A program made the translations under genes and the position numbers. A DNA stretch of 64,000 bases from CAVVAL01 sp963742725 (GTDB lineage: Bacteria; Actinomycetota; Actinomycetes; Mycobacteriales; Cryptosporangiaceae): positions 1,922,001 to 1,986,000 of the forward strand of contig CAVUMX010000001.1 of the NCBI GenBank assembly GCA_963742725.1, written 5' to 3'. The notes under the pieces are model-generated. The model saw only the letters and a program-made list of their open reading frames with translations, was not told the origin of the DNA and made no database searches. This document shows, piece by piece, positions 19,053 to 27,424 of the stretch (positions are counted from its first letter, which is position 1; each line of letters opens with the position of its first letter).

Positions 19053-21335
19053 TTACCGCAGGCCGGTGTCGACGGCCGTCATGAGCGAGCCGTTGTCACC
19101 GGACATCTCCCAGATCATTCCGCCGAGCAGGTTCTTCGACTTCATCCATGCGGTCTTCCGCTGGATCGACCACGGATCGTCGAACGTCCACCACTGGCCG
19201 CCGGGGCCCGTGTAGCCGTACGACGCCACGGCCTGTTCGTCGTGGTAGATCGGCATGTTCGGGAACGTGGCTATCAGGTTGTTGTAGCCGCGGGTGCCGG
19301 CCTCCTCGGCGAACTGGCCTGGCGCGGCACCGTTCGCCGCCTGCCACTCGCCGTTCTTGCCGCCCGCTGTGACGCCCTGCCAGCCCCGTCCGTAGAACGC
19401 GAGCCCGATCGTGAGCTTGCGTGGATTCACGCCCTGGTCGAGGTAGGCCTTGATCGCTTCGTCGTAGCTGAAGTGGAACGAGTACGGGTCGTCCACGTCG
19501 GTGTAGAGGTTGCCGGCGTGACCGGTGCGGTTCGGCTCCCACGAGTTGTCGCTGCCGGCGCCGTGGAAGTCGTACCCCTGGACGTTGGCGAAGTCCATGT
19601 AGTCGAACACGCTGTGGTTGCCGTCGTTGGTGCTGATGTCCCAGCCGGCCGCGATCTTGGCCGGGTCCGCCGGGGTGAACGCGGTCAGCAGGTAGCGCTT
19701 GCCCGTCGTGGCGGTCAGCGCGTCGAGCTGTCGCCGGAACTCCTGGCAGAGCAGCGTGTTGTTGGCCTTGTCGACCGGGCGGACGACGTTACCGGCATGC
19801 CCCTCGGCACCCGGCCACTCCCAGTCGAGGTCGATGCCGTCGAAGATGCCCGCGGCGACGCCGGCGCCACCGGCGTTCGTGTACATCGGCAGGTTGCCCC
19901 TGATGTACATGTCGATGCAGGACCGCACGAACTTCTCCCGGGACGCCGCGGTCAGCGACGCGTCGGAGAAGAACTTGGAGTACGTCCAACCACCGATCGA
20001 GATGAGCACCTTCAGGTGCGGGTGCTTCGCCTTGAGCTTCTTCAGCTGGTTGAAGTTGCCGCGCAGGTTCTCGAACCCGGTGTCGGCGACCCCGTCGACG
20101 GACTGCGATGCCGCCATCGCACGGCCGTAGTCCGCCTCGGCGTCACCCGCGCCGGTGCCCTGGTCCGGGTCCTGCGGGTTCTGGGTCGTCCCGCGTGTGA
20201 CGCCGTTCATGCAGGTCAGGTTGACCGGGTCGATGTTGCTGAACGCGTAGTTGATGTGCGTCAGCTTGGCGGCCGCACCGGATGTGTCCAGGTTCCGGAC
20301 GAAGTACTGCCGGCCGTAGATGCCCCATTGGACGAAGTAGCCGACCTTGGCGTAGCTACCGCCGCCGACCACGTCGTCCGTCGTGACGCTGACGGCGTTG
20401 CTGGGATTGGACAGGTTGTCGTAGAGGTCCCTCGCCCGGACGGTGAAGCTGTACGCCGTGGACGGGGTGAGCCCCGTGACGGTCGCAGTCGTGCCGGTGA
20501 CCGTCGTAGCCAGGGTGGTACCCCGGTAGACCTGGTAGCTGGCGATGCCGGTGTTGTCCGTCGACGCGTTCCAGGCCAGCGACACCGATGAGGACGAACG
20601 TCCGGTCGAACGCAGGTTGCCCGGCACGCTCGGCGGCTGGGTGTCGTTCGCCGGGTTGTTCGTCGTCACGTTCAGCGCCGCGCTGGCCGCCGACGTGTTG
20701 CCGCGGGTGTCCTTCGCCCGGACGGTGAACGCGTACGCCGTGTTCGGCGTCAGCCCCGTGACGGTCGCCGTGGTGCCGGTGACGTTCGTCGCGAGCGTGG
20801 TGCCCCGGTACACGTCGTAGCTGGCGACTGGGAACGTCCCCGCCGTTGAGGCGTTCCAGGCCAGGCTGACGGTGGTCGTCGTCTTGGCTGGCGACCTCAG
20901 GTTCGTCGGCGCGGACGGCGGCGTGTCGGCCGTACCGTCGCACTTGTCGCCGTTGAGCCGGCAGTTGAGCGGTGCGGCCCCCGTTCCGTACTGGATGTAC
21001 CACGGGCTCCACGGCTCCGACGTCCCGTTGTTCTGGACCGTCGGGTTGTAGTGCTCGTTCGTGATCGTGACGTGGTTCCCGGACTGGGTGACCTTGCCGT
21101 AGTACGTGCCACCCATCGTGGCGCCGGGCGCCAGGTCGAACTCGAGCGTCCATCCGGTGATCGCGGCGCCGGATCGGTTGCTGAGCACGTACTTGGCCTG
21201 CCACCAGGATCCGTTGTCGGCGGCGGTGAACGCCGCCGTGAATCCGGCGACGGCGTGGGCGGGGGCGGTCGGCACGGCAACCATGCCGGCCGCAATGAGT
21301 AGGAGTGCAGCGAGGAGTCTCGCGGGTCGGGACAT
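19053..21335 (-). CDS. Secreted GH18 chitinase with CBM2-like and two fibronectin III domains
   Basis: A 760-residue endo-acting chitinase. A signal peptide (about residues 1-29, ending TAPAHAV) is followed by a CBM2-like beta-sandwich (AGFTAAFTAADNGSWWQAKY) and two Fn3 domains starting at PPSAPTNLRS and PPSVPGNLRS. The two Fn3 domains share near-identical segments such as YRGTTLAT, a sign of recent duplication. The GH18 barrel starts at YAKVGYFVQWGIYG and has the catalytic DGIDLDWEW with Glu506. ATG 21335 has GGAGGAGA just upstream. Its product chitobiose is the substrate of the GH20 enzyme it faces. Confidence 0.93.
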   Translation of the reverse strand: MSRPARLLAALLLIAAGMVAVPTAPAHAVAGFTAAFTAADNGSWWQAKYVLSNRSGAAITGWTLEFDLAPGATMGGTYYGKVTQSGNHVTITNEHYNPTVQNNGTSEPWSPWYIQYGTGAAPLNCRLNGDKCDGTADTPPSAPTNLRSPAKTTTTVSLAWNASTAGTFPVASYDVYRGTTLATNVTGTTATVTGLTPNTAYAFTVRAKDTRGNTSAASAALNVTTNNPANDTQPPSVPGNLRSTGRSSSSVSLAWNASTDNTGIASYQVYRGTTLATTVTGTTATVTGLTPSTAYSFTVRARDLYDNLSNPSNAVSVTTDDVVGGGSYAKVGYFVQWGIYGRQYFVRNLDTSGAAAKLTHINYAFSNIDPVNLTCMNGVTRGTTQNPQDPDQGTGAGDAEADYGRAMAASQSVDGVADTGFENLRGNFNQLKKLKAKHPHLKVLISIGGWTYSKFFSDASLTAASREKFVRSCIDMYIRGNLPMYTNAGGAGVAAGIFDGIDLDWEWPGAEGHAGNVVRPVDKANNTLLCQEFRRQLDALTATTGKRYLLTAFTPADPAKIAAGWDISTNDGNHSVFDYMDFANVQGYDFHGAGSDNSWEPNRTGHAGNLYTDVDDPYSFHFSYDEAIKAYLDQGVNPRKLTIGLAFYGRGWQGVTAGGKNGEWQAANGAAPGQFAEEAGTRGYNNLIATFPNMPIYHDEQAVASYGYTGPGGQWWTFDDPWSIQRKTAWMKSKNLLGGMIWEMSGDNGSLMTAVDTGLR

Positions 21336-21378
21336 GGTTCTCCTCCAGTGGGGTTGGGGAGTTACCAGTGCAATCCGG

Positions 21379-21420
21379 ACCGTAAGTGGACTAGACCATC
21401 CGGTCAATAGGTCTAGTCCA
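21379..21420 (-). promoter_or_regulatory. Chitinase promoter with two operators
   Basis: On the minus strand TTGACC (21402-21407) and TACGGT (21379-21384) are 17 bases apart. The operator core TGGTCTAGTCCA (read on this strand, 21387-21398) fills the spacer, and a second copy in the opposite orientation lies at 21409-21420, just upstream of the -35 box, 22 bases centre to centre. A protein bound in the spacer would block RNA polymerase. The same core precedes the hexosaminidase gene. Confidence 0.75.
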
Positions 21421-21451
21421 CTTAATCGTGCCCTGCTTGCCGCGCGGGGCC

Positions 21452-21554
21452 CGGGCCGGTCGCGGTCCGGGCCGGTCGCGGTCCGGGCCTGGGCCGTTGC
21501 GACCGGTGGGATCGTGAAGCCTGGGTGCAGGATCCGACCGGTCGGATCGTGAAG
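21452..21554 (+). repeat. Short tandem and direct repeats upstream of the 21577 gene
   Basis: A 16-base unit CGGGCCGGTCGCGGTC occurs twice in a row (21452-21483) with a partial third copy. Two further 21-base copies of the type CGACCGGTSGGATCGTGAAG (21499-21519 and 21534-21554, 19 of 21 identical) follow at a 35-base offset. The second pair lies where a promoter or operator for the 21577 gene would be. Confidence 0.55.
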
Positions 21555-21576
21555 TGGCGGTCGGTAGGGTCCGGGC

Positions 21577-22968
21577 ATGGTCGCGTGGGCGGTGGTGGGG
21601 TTCGGGCTGGCATGGTGGCTCGGCCTGTATCTCCTGGCGCGCGACCCGCGTAAACCGGTGCTGCGGCGGGCCGCTGCCGGGCTGATCGCGTACGCCGGGG
21701 TGGTCGCCTGCGCGGCGGTCCGGGCGGCCGGCGAGTCGGACGTTCTGGCTGCCGTCCAGGGCGTTCTGGTCTGCGTACCGGCGGTGGCGTGGACGGGCGT
21801 GGTGGTCCGGTTGCTGCCGGACGGTCCACGGTGGCTGGATCGGGCGTGGCTGAACGGGCAGGTGCCGCTCGTGGCCGTGGTTCTCGCCGCCCTGGTGGCC
21901 ACCGGCGACGCCCCGGCGCTGGCAGGCGGCACGGCCCCGGGTGGTGCGGCGCTCGGCGGCGGGCTGGGCGGTCCGGCGCGGGTGGTGCTTGTGGTGCTGG
22001 TGCTCGGGCCGCTGGCCGCGGCTGTGGTGGCGCTGGCCGTCCGGTGGCGGCGGCTGCAGCCAGCTCTCGGCGGCGGTGTAGTCGCGGTCGCCACGCTCCA
22101 GTTCGGCTTGGGCGCGGTGGCGCTCGTCTTCCCGTTCGGCTGGCTCCCTGGCTGGCTGCTCATGGCCGGGATCGCCGCCGACCTGCTCCTTCTCGGCTTG
22201 GCTGTCGCGCTGTTCGACGCGTTCGACGAGGGCGAGACCCTGGCCGCTGACCTGCGACGGTCGTTCCTCACCGCCGCCGCGCTGGCCGTGCTGTTCGGGA
22301 GCCAGGTGGGGCTGGCGATCAGGCTCGGCAACGGGCTGAGCCGTCCGCTGGCCGCGCTGCTGCTCGGGACGGTCGGCGCCGCGATCACCGTCCAGGTGCT
22401 CGGCCGCACGATCTCGACGGGCATGGACCGGCTCGCCTTCCCCGGTGACGCCGCGCTCCGCCAGAACCGCGCCGATCTGCGTGACGTCGCCGACGCGCTG
22501 CCCCGGCGGGCGTCCAGTCCGCTGGACGAGATGGACGAGGACGAGTTCGTCCGCGCCACGCGCCGCGCCCTCGCCCACTACGGCGACCTCGGCAAGCTGG
22601 TGAACAGTCCGCTGACCGCGCTGCCGGCGATCGACGCCCGCCTCACGGCCCGCGGCGCCCCGGACCAGCCGCTGGAACGCGCCACGGAACTCAAGGAACT
22701 GCTGCTGGTCAGCATCCAGCGGCTCAAGCCACGCGACGGCGACTTCGGGACCAGCGACGAGTGGCGCTTCTACAACGCCCTGTACTACTCGTACGTGGTG
22801 GGGATCCGGCCGTACAGCCGCCGCGCCCGCCACGACGGGCTCGCCCCGGACGCGAACCGGGCGCTCGACTGGTTCCGCCGCCAGATCCCGGAGCGGACGC
22901 TCTACAACTGGCAGACCGCCGCCGCCCGCATCGTCGCCACCGACCTCCGCACCGACGACAACGGCTAG
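21577..22968 (+). CDS. Multi-pass membrane protein with cytosolic C-terminal domain
   Basis: A 463-residue protein whose first 280 residues form about seven hydrophobic helices (WAVVGFGLAWWLGLYLL at the start). The following 180 residues are soluble and charged (LRQNRADLRDVADALPRR, then MDEDEFVRATRRALAHYGDLGKL). The layout recalls actinobacterial 7TM sensory or regulatory proteins, but no known catalytic or DNA-binding motif is visible. Start is ATG 21577. Its stop overlaps the HEPN gene on the other strand by four bases. Function unknown. Confidence 0.65.
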   Translation: MVAWAVVGFGLAWWLGLYLLARDPRKPVLRRAAAGLIAYAGVVACAAVRAAGESDVLAAVQGVLVCVPAVAWTGVVVRLLPDGPRWLDRAWLNGQVPLVAVVLAALVATGDAPALAGGTAPGGAALGGGLGGPARVVLVVLVLGPLAAAVVALAVRWRRLQPALGGGVVAVATLQFGLGAVALVFPFGWLPGWLLMAGIAADLLLLGLAVALFDAFDEGETLAADLRRSFLTAAALAVLFGSQVGLAIRLGNGLSRPLAALLLGTVGAAITVQVLGRTISTGMDRLAFPGDAALRQNRADLRDVADALPRRASSPLDEMDEDEFVRATRRALAHYGDLGKLVNSPLTALPAIDARLTARGAPDQPLERATELKELLLVSIQRLKPRDGDFGTSDEWRFYNALYYSYVVGIRPYSRRARHDGLAPDANRALDWFRRQIPERTLYNWQTAAARIVATDLRTDDNG

Positions 22969-23387
22969 CCAAGTGCGCCCCTGACTGCCGCGACGATGTT
23001 CGTGGCATGGCGCAGATCCGCCTCGAGCTGAGCCCGTCCGAGGACGAGGTCGTTGTATTCGCTCCTGTTCCGGGTGCGCCGTAATCGCTGGTAGTGCGCG
23101 ACGCTGCCGGTGGCGTCGGAGATGCGTTCGATCGCGTAGATCCCGACGGCCTCGCGGGCACCCTGGCCGGAGGGAACGCGGAGTCCCTCGGCGAGCATGT
23201 GCGCGGTGACGGCCTTGCGCGCCGCGTCGTAGAGCGCCGTGTAGGCGATCTCCGCGTCCACCGCGAGCAACGCGCCCGCGGTAGTCAGGTGATGGGTCGC
23301 ACGTGCGAGCCGTACCTCCGCAGCCGCTCGATCGGCAGGGACAACGTCCAGCCGGCCAACAGCCAGCAGCTCCGCAACACTAGACAC
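22965..23387 (-). CDS. HEPN-domain protein, probable toxin of a HEPN/nucleotidyltransferase pair
   Basis: A 140-residue all-helical protein with a HEPN-like core: LLAVDAEIAYTALYDAARKAVTAHM in the middle (residues about 41-65) and RTRNRSEYND near residue 105, a variant of the family's R-x4-6-H/Y active motif. HEPN proteins paired with MNT nucleotidyltransferases act as RNases or targets that the partner nucleotidylates. The GTG start at 23387 lies 10 bases after the TAA that would end a full-length partner. Base composition here is more A/T-rich than in neighbouring genes, suggesting transfer. Confidence 0.7.
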   Translation of the reverse strand: MSSVAELLAVGRLDVVPADRAAAEVRLARATHHLTTAGALLAVDAEIAYTALYDAARKAVTAHMLAEGLRVPSGQGAREAVGIYAIERISDATGSVAHYQRLRRTRNRSEYNDLVLGRAQLEADLRHATNIVAAVRGALG

Positions 23388-23397
23388 CGCGCCGAGA

Positions 23398-23478
23398 TTA
23401 GCGGCTAGACGCGCTTAGCTCAAGTTTTACAATCTTTGAAGCTTTTATCTGACGTATGAACCCTGAACCCTCCTCCTC
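23398..23478 (-). other. Untranslated former C-terminus of the nucleotidyltransferase
   Basis: Directly after the in-frame TAG at 23479-23481 the same frame continues for 26 codons to TAA at 23398, reading EEEGSGFIRQIKASKIVKL and a few more residues. Nucleotidyltransferases of this type usually end with a Trp followed by a Gly-Phe and a short basic/hydrophobic strand, so TAG stands where TGG (Trp) is expected. This is read as a nonsense mutation. Confidence 0.6.
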
Positions 23479-24009
23479 CTACTCGGCAGATGTCAGGATT
23501 GTAGGATTCACATCGTGATTGAGCGTTTCGCTGGCCCGTTCGACCGCGGCGAGGACAGCGTCGACATCCGGATCGCCCACCAGCAGCAGATCGATGTCCT
23601 GCGGCTCCGGTCCAGGCTCGCCGTGGTAGCGACGGGCCCACGACCCGTAGATGCCGGCATGCTCTATGCGCGGCACGTCTCGCAACGCGCTTTCAAGCAC
23701 CGACTTCGGGCCCACGGTCTTCAGCAGTAGCCCGCGCAGCTCCGGGTAGATCACGGACTCAACGTTGGCGCCAACCTCGCGAACCCCTGGACGTTCCCGG
23801 GCAACGAACAACCCCGCTCCGACGAGACGCGCCACCTCGCGCGACACCGACGGTTGCGGCACGCCTGTCGCGGCGGCCAGCTCGCTGATCGTCCACGATC
23901 GCCGCGGCGCCAGGAGCACCACCGCGAGCAGGCGTACCTGATTCTCGCTCCGGAACAGAGGGAGCAGGCTGGGCGGCGGTGTACTCACATCATGAATGTA
24001 CGCAGTCAT
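23479..24009 (-). CDS. Winged-helix/nucleotidyltransferase (MNT-type) antitoxin, truncated by nonsense codon
   Basis: A 176-residue protein. Residues about 18-75 form an ArsR-like winged helix (WTISELAAATGVPQPSVSRE). A minimal nucleotidyltransferase domain follows, with the GSWARRYHG and DIDLLLVG motifs that supply the Gly-Ser and Asp-x-Asp metal site. In such pairs it silences the HEPN toxin by nucleotidylation and represses the operon. It ends at TAG just before the conserved C-terminal strand, which continues untranslated for 26 codons. The ATG at 24009 has no Shine-Dalgarno; GTG at 23988 is an alternative. Confidence 0.75.
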   Translation of the reverse strand: MTAYIHDVSTPPPSLLPLFRSENQVRLLAVVLLAPRRSWTISELAAATGVPQPSVSREVARLVGAGLFVARERPGVREVGANVESVIYPELRGLLLKTVGPKSVLESALRDVPRIEHAGIYGSWARRYHGEPGPEPQDIDLLLVGDPDVDAVLAAVERASETLNHDVNPTILTSAE

Positions 24010-24016
24010 AATGTGA
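23985..24016. promoter_or_regulatory. Inverted-repeat operator over the antitoxin start
   Basis: TCACATCATGA (23985-23995) and TCATAATGTGA (24006-24016) are inverted copies with one mismatch and a 10-base spacer. They cover the ATG of the winged-helix nucleotidyltransferase gene, which fits autorepression by that protein. Confidence 0.55.
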
Positions 24017-24122
24017 ATGCCGAGCCCGAACTGGCAGTAGTTGGCAGTGGTTCGTGTTCAGTTGGCAGTTCTTCCCGACCTACGTTGACGCCACTTCACC
24101 AGCGACATCGGAGGTACGGACC

Positions 24123-24536
24123 ATGTTCACTAACGCCGAGACCATCGCCCGCCGCAGCAGTGGCACGACGTTGCTCCGCCGCGCTCTGCAGCTCGACGGC
24201 GCCGCGTCCGGACTGATGGGGTTGGGGTTCCTCGCGGCCGGCGGCGTGCTCGACGAGGTGCTGGGCCTGCCCGCCACGTTCCTGTGGCCGGTCGGCGCGT
24301 TCCTCGTCGTGTACGCGGCGGCCCTGTTCTTCATCTCTTCCCGGCCGGTGATCAACCGGGTCGCGGCCTGGGTCGTCGCGGTCGGCAACGTCGTGTGGAC
24401 GGTGGACAGCATCCTTCTGCTGGCCACCGGCTGGTACGACGTCACGATCCTGGGCGAGATCGTCGTGATCGGGCAGGCCGCCGCCGTGCTCGGGTTCGCC
24501 ACCGCGCAGTACCTGGGCCTCCGCCGTTCCGCGTGA
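24123..24536 (+). CDS. Small four-helix membrane protein
   Basis: A 137-residue protein with four hydrophobic segments (for example LMGLGFLAAGGVL, FLVVYAAALFFIS, VVAVGNVVWTVDSILLLA and IVVIGQAAAVLGF). I start at ATG 24123, which follows GGAGG at 24110-24114. No known family or active residues were identified. It is divergent from the HEPN/nucleotidyltransferase pair and leads a run of three plus-strand genes. Confidence 0.65.
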   Translation: MFTNAETIARRSSGTTLLRRALQLDGAASGLMGLGFLAAGGVLDEVLGLPATFLWPVGAFLVVYAAALFFISSRPVINRVAAWVVAVGNVVWTVDSILLLATGWYDVTILGEIVVIGQAAAVLGFATAQYLGLRRSA

Positions 24537-24561
24537 GCTGCCCGCGCATAAGGTTCGAAGG

Positions 24562-25032
24562 GTGAACATCGCCACCGCATCGAAGCCCGACCGCGACGCT
24601 CTCCTGGAGTTCCTCCGCCCGCGCCACCGCGCCCTGCTGATCACCGCCCGCCAGGACGGCCGTCCGCAGGTGTCGCCGGTGGCGTGCGGCGTCGATCCGG
24701 ACGGTCGGATCGTCGTCTCGACCTACCCGGAGCGGGTCAAGGCACGGAACGCCCGGCGCGATCCGCGCGTGACGGTGTGCGTCCTGTCCGACGACTGGGA
24801 CGGTCCGTACGTGCAGGTCGACGGCGCCGCCGAGGTGCTCGACCTGCCCGGCGCGCTGGAGCCGCTGGTCGAGTACTTCCGCTGCATCGCCGGCGAGCAC
24901 CCCGACTGGGACGAGTACCGGGCAGCGATGGAACGCCAGGGCAAGTGCCTGATCCGGATCGAGATCGAGCGCTGGGGCCCGGTCGCCACCGGGGGCTTCC
25001 CGCCGGCCGTCGCGGAGCGGCTGCGACCTTGA
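24562..25032 (+). CDS. PPOX-class F420-dependent oxidoreductase-like protein
   Basis: A 156-residue split-barrel flavin/deazaflavin protein of the pyridoxamine-5'-phosphate-oxidase superfamily. The segment RALLITARQDGRPQVSPVACGVDPDGRIVVS is typical, with residues 23-41 forming the first strands of the barrel, followed by KARNARRDPRVTVCVL. Actinobacterial members often use F420H2 to reduce unknown substrates. The start is GTG 24562 after AAGG. It is 25 bases after the membrane protein gene and may share its transcript. Confidence 0.8.
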   Translation: MNIATASKPDRDALLEFLRPRHRALLITARQDGRPQVSPVACGVDPDGRIVVSTYPERVKARNARRDPRVTVCVLSDDWDGPYVQVDGAAEVLDLPGALEPLVEYFRCIAGEHPDWDEYRAAMERQGKCLIRIEIERWGPVATGGFPPAVAERLRP

Positions 25033-25075
25033 TGCCCGTCGCTACGCTCGTCCGCCGCGACGACTTGGAGGCGAC

Positions 25076-25993
25076 ATGGCGAACCACCCCGCGCGTCTGG
25101 AGCAGGGGCACCCGTTCCGGCAGTGGAAGACGTGGCGGATCCCCGGCACCGAGCTGACCCTCACGGGCTACTCGCGCGCCAACGACAAGACGTTCTTCCA
25201 CATCCCTGAGCTGCGCTGCGGTCTCGACGCGGGCATGTGCGAGGGCCGGCGGGTCGACACGGTCTTCCTCACCCACACCCACCACGACCACTCCAAGGAC
25301 CTCGACTACCTGGCCGCCCGTGCCACCGTCTACCTGCCGGCCTCCGAGCTGCCGCACGTCGAGGAGTACCTGCACGCGTCGGCACGGCTGAACCACGGCG
25401 CCGACTACGACCCGGCCATCCCGCGCACGGTCGCCCTGCACGGCGTCAAGCAGGACGACGAGTTCACGTTCGGGCGGCGCGGGCACCACGTCCGGGTGGT
25501 GGAGTGCGAGCACAAGGTGCCGTGCGTCGGCTATGCGTTCTCGGAACGCGGCAAGAAACTGCTCCCCGAGTTCGAGGAACTGCGGAAGACCCTCGCTCCG
25601 GACGAGTTCGGCCGCGCCATCGCCGCCCGGCGCAAGGCGGGCGACACGGTGGAGCAGGAAGTGCGCCGGCCGCTGTTCGCCTTCCTCGGCGACACACACG
25701 TCGACGTGTTCGACCGCAATCCGTGGCTGTTCGAGTACCCGGTCGTCGTCACCGAGTGCACGTTCCTCCACGACACCGAGCTGGAGCGGGCGAACCAGGT
25801 CGGCCACACCGTCTGGAGCCAGCTACGGCCCGTGGTCGAGGCGCACCCCGAGACGCTGTTCGTCCTGACGCACTTCAGCCTGCGCCACTCCGACCGCGAC
25901 GTCCTGGCCTTCTTCGACGAACGCCAGCTGGACAACGTCGTGGTGTGGGCACACCCCGACGCCCACCTGCCCGAGCAGCACCAGCACAGCTGA
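25076..25993 (+). CDS. Metallo-beta-lactamase-fold hydrolase, RNase Z-like
   Basis: A 305-residue zinc hydrolase. The metal site is THTHHDHSKD (about residues 65-74), with further ligands likely at FLGDTHVDVF and LTHFSLRH. Proteins of this group resemble RNase Z in fold; the real substrate is unknown. ATG 25076 has GGAGG seven bases upstream. Its stop lies three bases from the purD stop on the other strand. Confidence 0.75.
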   Translation: MANHPARLEQGHPFRQWKTWRIPGTELTLTGYSRANDKTFFHIPELRCGLDAGMCEGRRVDTVFLTHTHHDHSKDLDYLAARATVYLPASELPHVEEYLHASARLNHGADYDPAIPRTVALHGVKQDDEFTFGRRGHHVRVVECEHKVPCVGYAFSERGKKLLPEFEELRKTLAPDEFGRAIAARRKAGDTVEQEVRRPLFAFLGDTHVDVFDRNPWLFEYPVVVTECTFLHDTELERANQVGHTVWSQLRPVVEAHPETLFVLTHFSLRHSDRDVLAFFDERQLDNVVVWAHPDAHLPEQHQHS

Positions 25994-25996
25994 GGC

Positions 25997-27229
25997 TCAG
26001 GCGGGGACGGCGGCCTTCGCGGCGATGTCCGTCCGGTACTGGGCGCCGTCGAACGTGACGTCCCCGACGAGCGCGTACGCCGCCTCACGGGCCGCCACCA
26101 GATCGGCCCCAGTCGCCGTGACGGACAGGACCCGCCCACCGGCCGTGACCAGCGCCCCGTCCTCGCGGCGCTTCGTACCGGCGTGCATCACACCGGCGGC
26201 CTCGGCCCCGGTGATGACGTCGCCGGCACGTGGCGTGCCCGGGTAGCCGTCGGCGGCGAGGACGACCGTCACGGCCGCACCGTCACGCCACCGCAGCGGC
26301 GGTTCGGCCGCGAGCCTCCCGGACGCGGCGGCGTACAGCAGGCCGGCGAGCGGGGTGTCCAGCATCGCCAGCACGACCTGGGTCTCCGGATCGCCGAACC
26401 GGGCGTTGAACTCGACCACTCGCGGACCGTGCGACGTGAGCGCCAGCCCGACGTACAGCAGGCCGGCGAACGTGGCGTTGCGACGGGTCAGTTCGGTGAG
26501 GGTCGGCCGGACGACGCTCGCCATGACCTCGTCGACCAGGCCGTCCGGTGCCCAGGGGAGCGGCGCGTAGGCGCCCATGCCACCGGTGTTCGGTCCGGTG
26601 TCGCCGTCGCCGATCCGCTTGAAGTCCTGGGCCGGGAGCAGCGGGACGGCGGTGACCCCGTCGGTGACGACGAACAGCGACACCTCGGGCCCGTCCAGGT
26701 ACTCCTCGACGATAACCCGGCCACAGGCGGCGGCGTGGGCCAGCGCGGCGTCGCGGTCGTCGGTGACGATGACGCCCTTACCGGCGGCGAGCCCGTCGTC
26801 CTTGACCACGTACGGCGCGCCGAACAGATCGAGCGCGGCGCTGACCTGCGCCGGATCGTCGCAGGTCCGGGCCTCGGCAGTTGGCACGCCAGCCGCCGTC
26901 ATGACCGACTTCGCGAACGACTTGGACCCTTCCAGCCTCGCCGCCGCGGCGGACGGGCCGAAGCAGGCGATGCCGGCGGCGCGGACCGCGTCGGCGACCC
27001 CTGCGACGAGCGGCGCCTCAGGCCCGACGATGACCAGATCGGCGGCGACGTCCGTGGCGAGCGCCGCGACGGCGCCGGGACTGGTGGCTTCGACCGGCCG
27101 CACGTCGGCGACCGCGGCGATCCCGGCGTTGCCGGGAGCGCAGAGTAGATGATCGACAGAGGGGTCGGCGGCGAGCGCGGTGCACAGGGCGTGCTCCCGG
27201 GCGCCGCTACCGATCACGAGTACGCGCAC
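25997..27229 (-). CDS. purD: Phosphoribosylamine-glycine ligase (GAR synthetase)
   Basis: PurD joins glycine to phosphoribosylamine with ATP, the second purine step. The 410-residue ATP-grasp enzyme starts VRVLVIGSGAREHAL, the family N-terminus, so I take GTG 27229, although it has no Shine-Dalgarno. The ATP-grasp core contains VVKDDGLAAGKGV and NTGGMGAYAPLPW, and the metal region is RFGDPETQVVL. Upstream 27230-27394 is rich in CCGGCCGG-type inverted repeats that may form the 3' end of the sigma operon transcript or the purD promoter region. Confidence 0.96.
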   Translation of the reverse strand: MRVLVIGSGAREHALCTALAADPSVDHLLCAPGNAGIAAVADVRPVEATSPGAVAALATDVAADLVIVGPEAPLVAGVADAVRAAGIACFGPSAAAARLEGSKSFAKSVMTAAGVPTAEARTCDDPAQVSAALDLFGAPYVVKDDGLAAGKGVIVTDDRDAALAHAAACGRVIVEEYLDGPEVSLFVVTDGVTAVPLLPAQDFKRIGDGDTGPNTGGMGAYAPLPWAPDGLVDEVMASVVRPTLTELTRRNATFAGLLYVGLALTSHGPRVVEFNARFGDPETQVVLAMLDTPLAGLLYAAASGRLAAEPPLRWRDGAAVTVVLAADGYPGTPRAGDVITGAEAAGVMHAGTKRREDGALVTAGGRVLSVTATGADLVAAREAAYALVGDVTFDGAQYRTDIAAKAAVPA

Positions 27230-27394
27230 GTCTGGAGAGACTACGGCGTCGTGGCCACCCTTGTCGGACCGCGGCCTCACGGTCCCGGCCGGCGGGATCG
27301 ACCCGGAACCGGTGCCGGACCGGCGCGAGGCCGGCCGGCACCAAGACGGCGACCGGCGACCGGCCGGGTGCGCCCACATCCGGCCGGTCGCCTC

Positions 27395-27418
27395 AGAGCG
27401 CTCGCTAGCGAACGCTCT
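27395..27418 (-). terminator. Hairpin after the second anti-sigma-like gene
   Basis: AGAGCG (27395-27400) pairs with CGCTCT (27413-27418), and the interior TCGCTAGCGA is itself palindromic, giving a compact nested stem seven bases after the stop of the 27425 gene. Confidence 0.5.
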
Positions 27419-27424
27419 TCCCGG

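Noticed and set aside
23479..23481. TAG in the antitoxin read as an amino acid (pyrrolysine-type recoding or read-through).
   Set aside because: There is no sign of recoding genes or signals, and a single TGG-to-TAG change is simpler.
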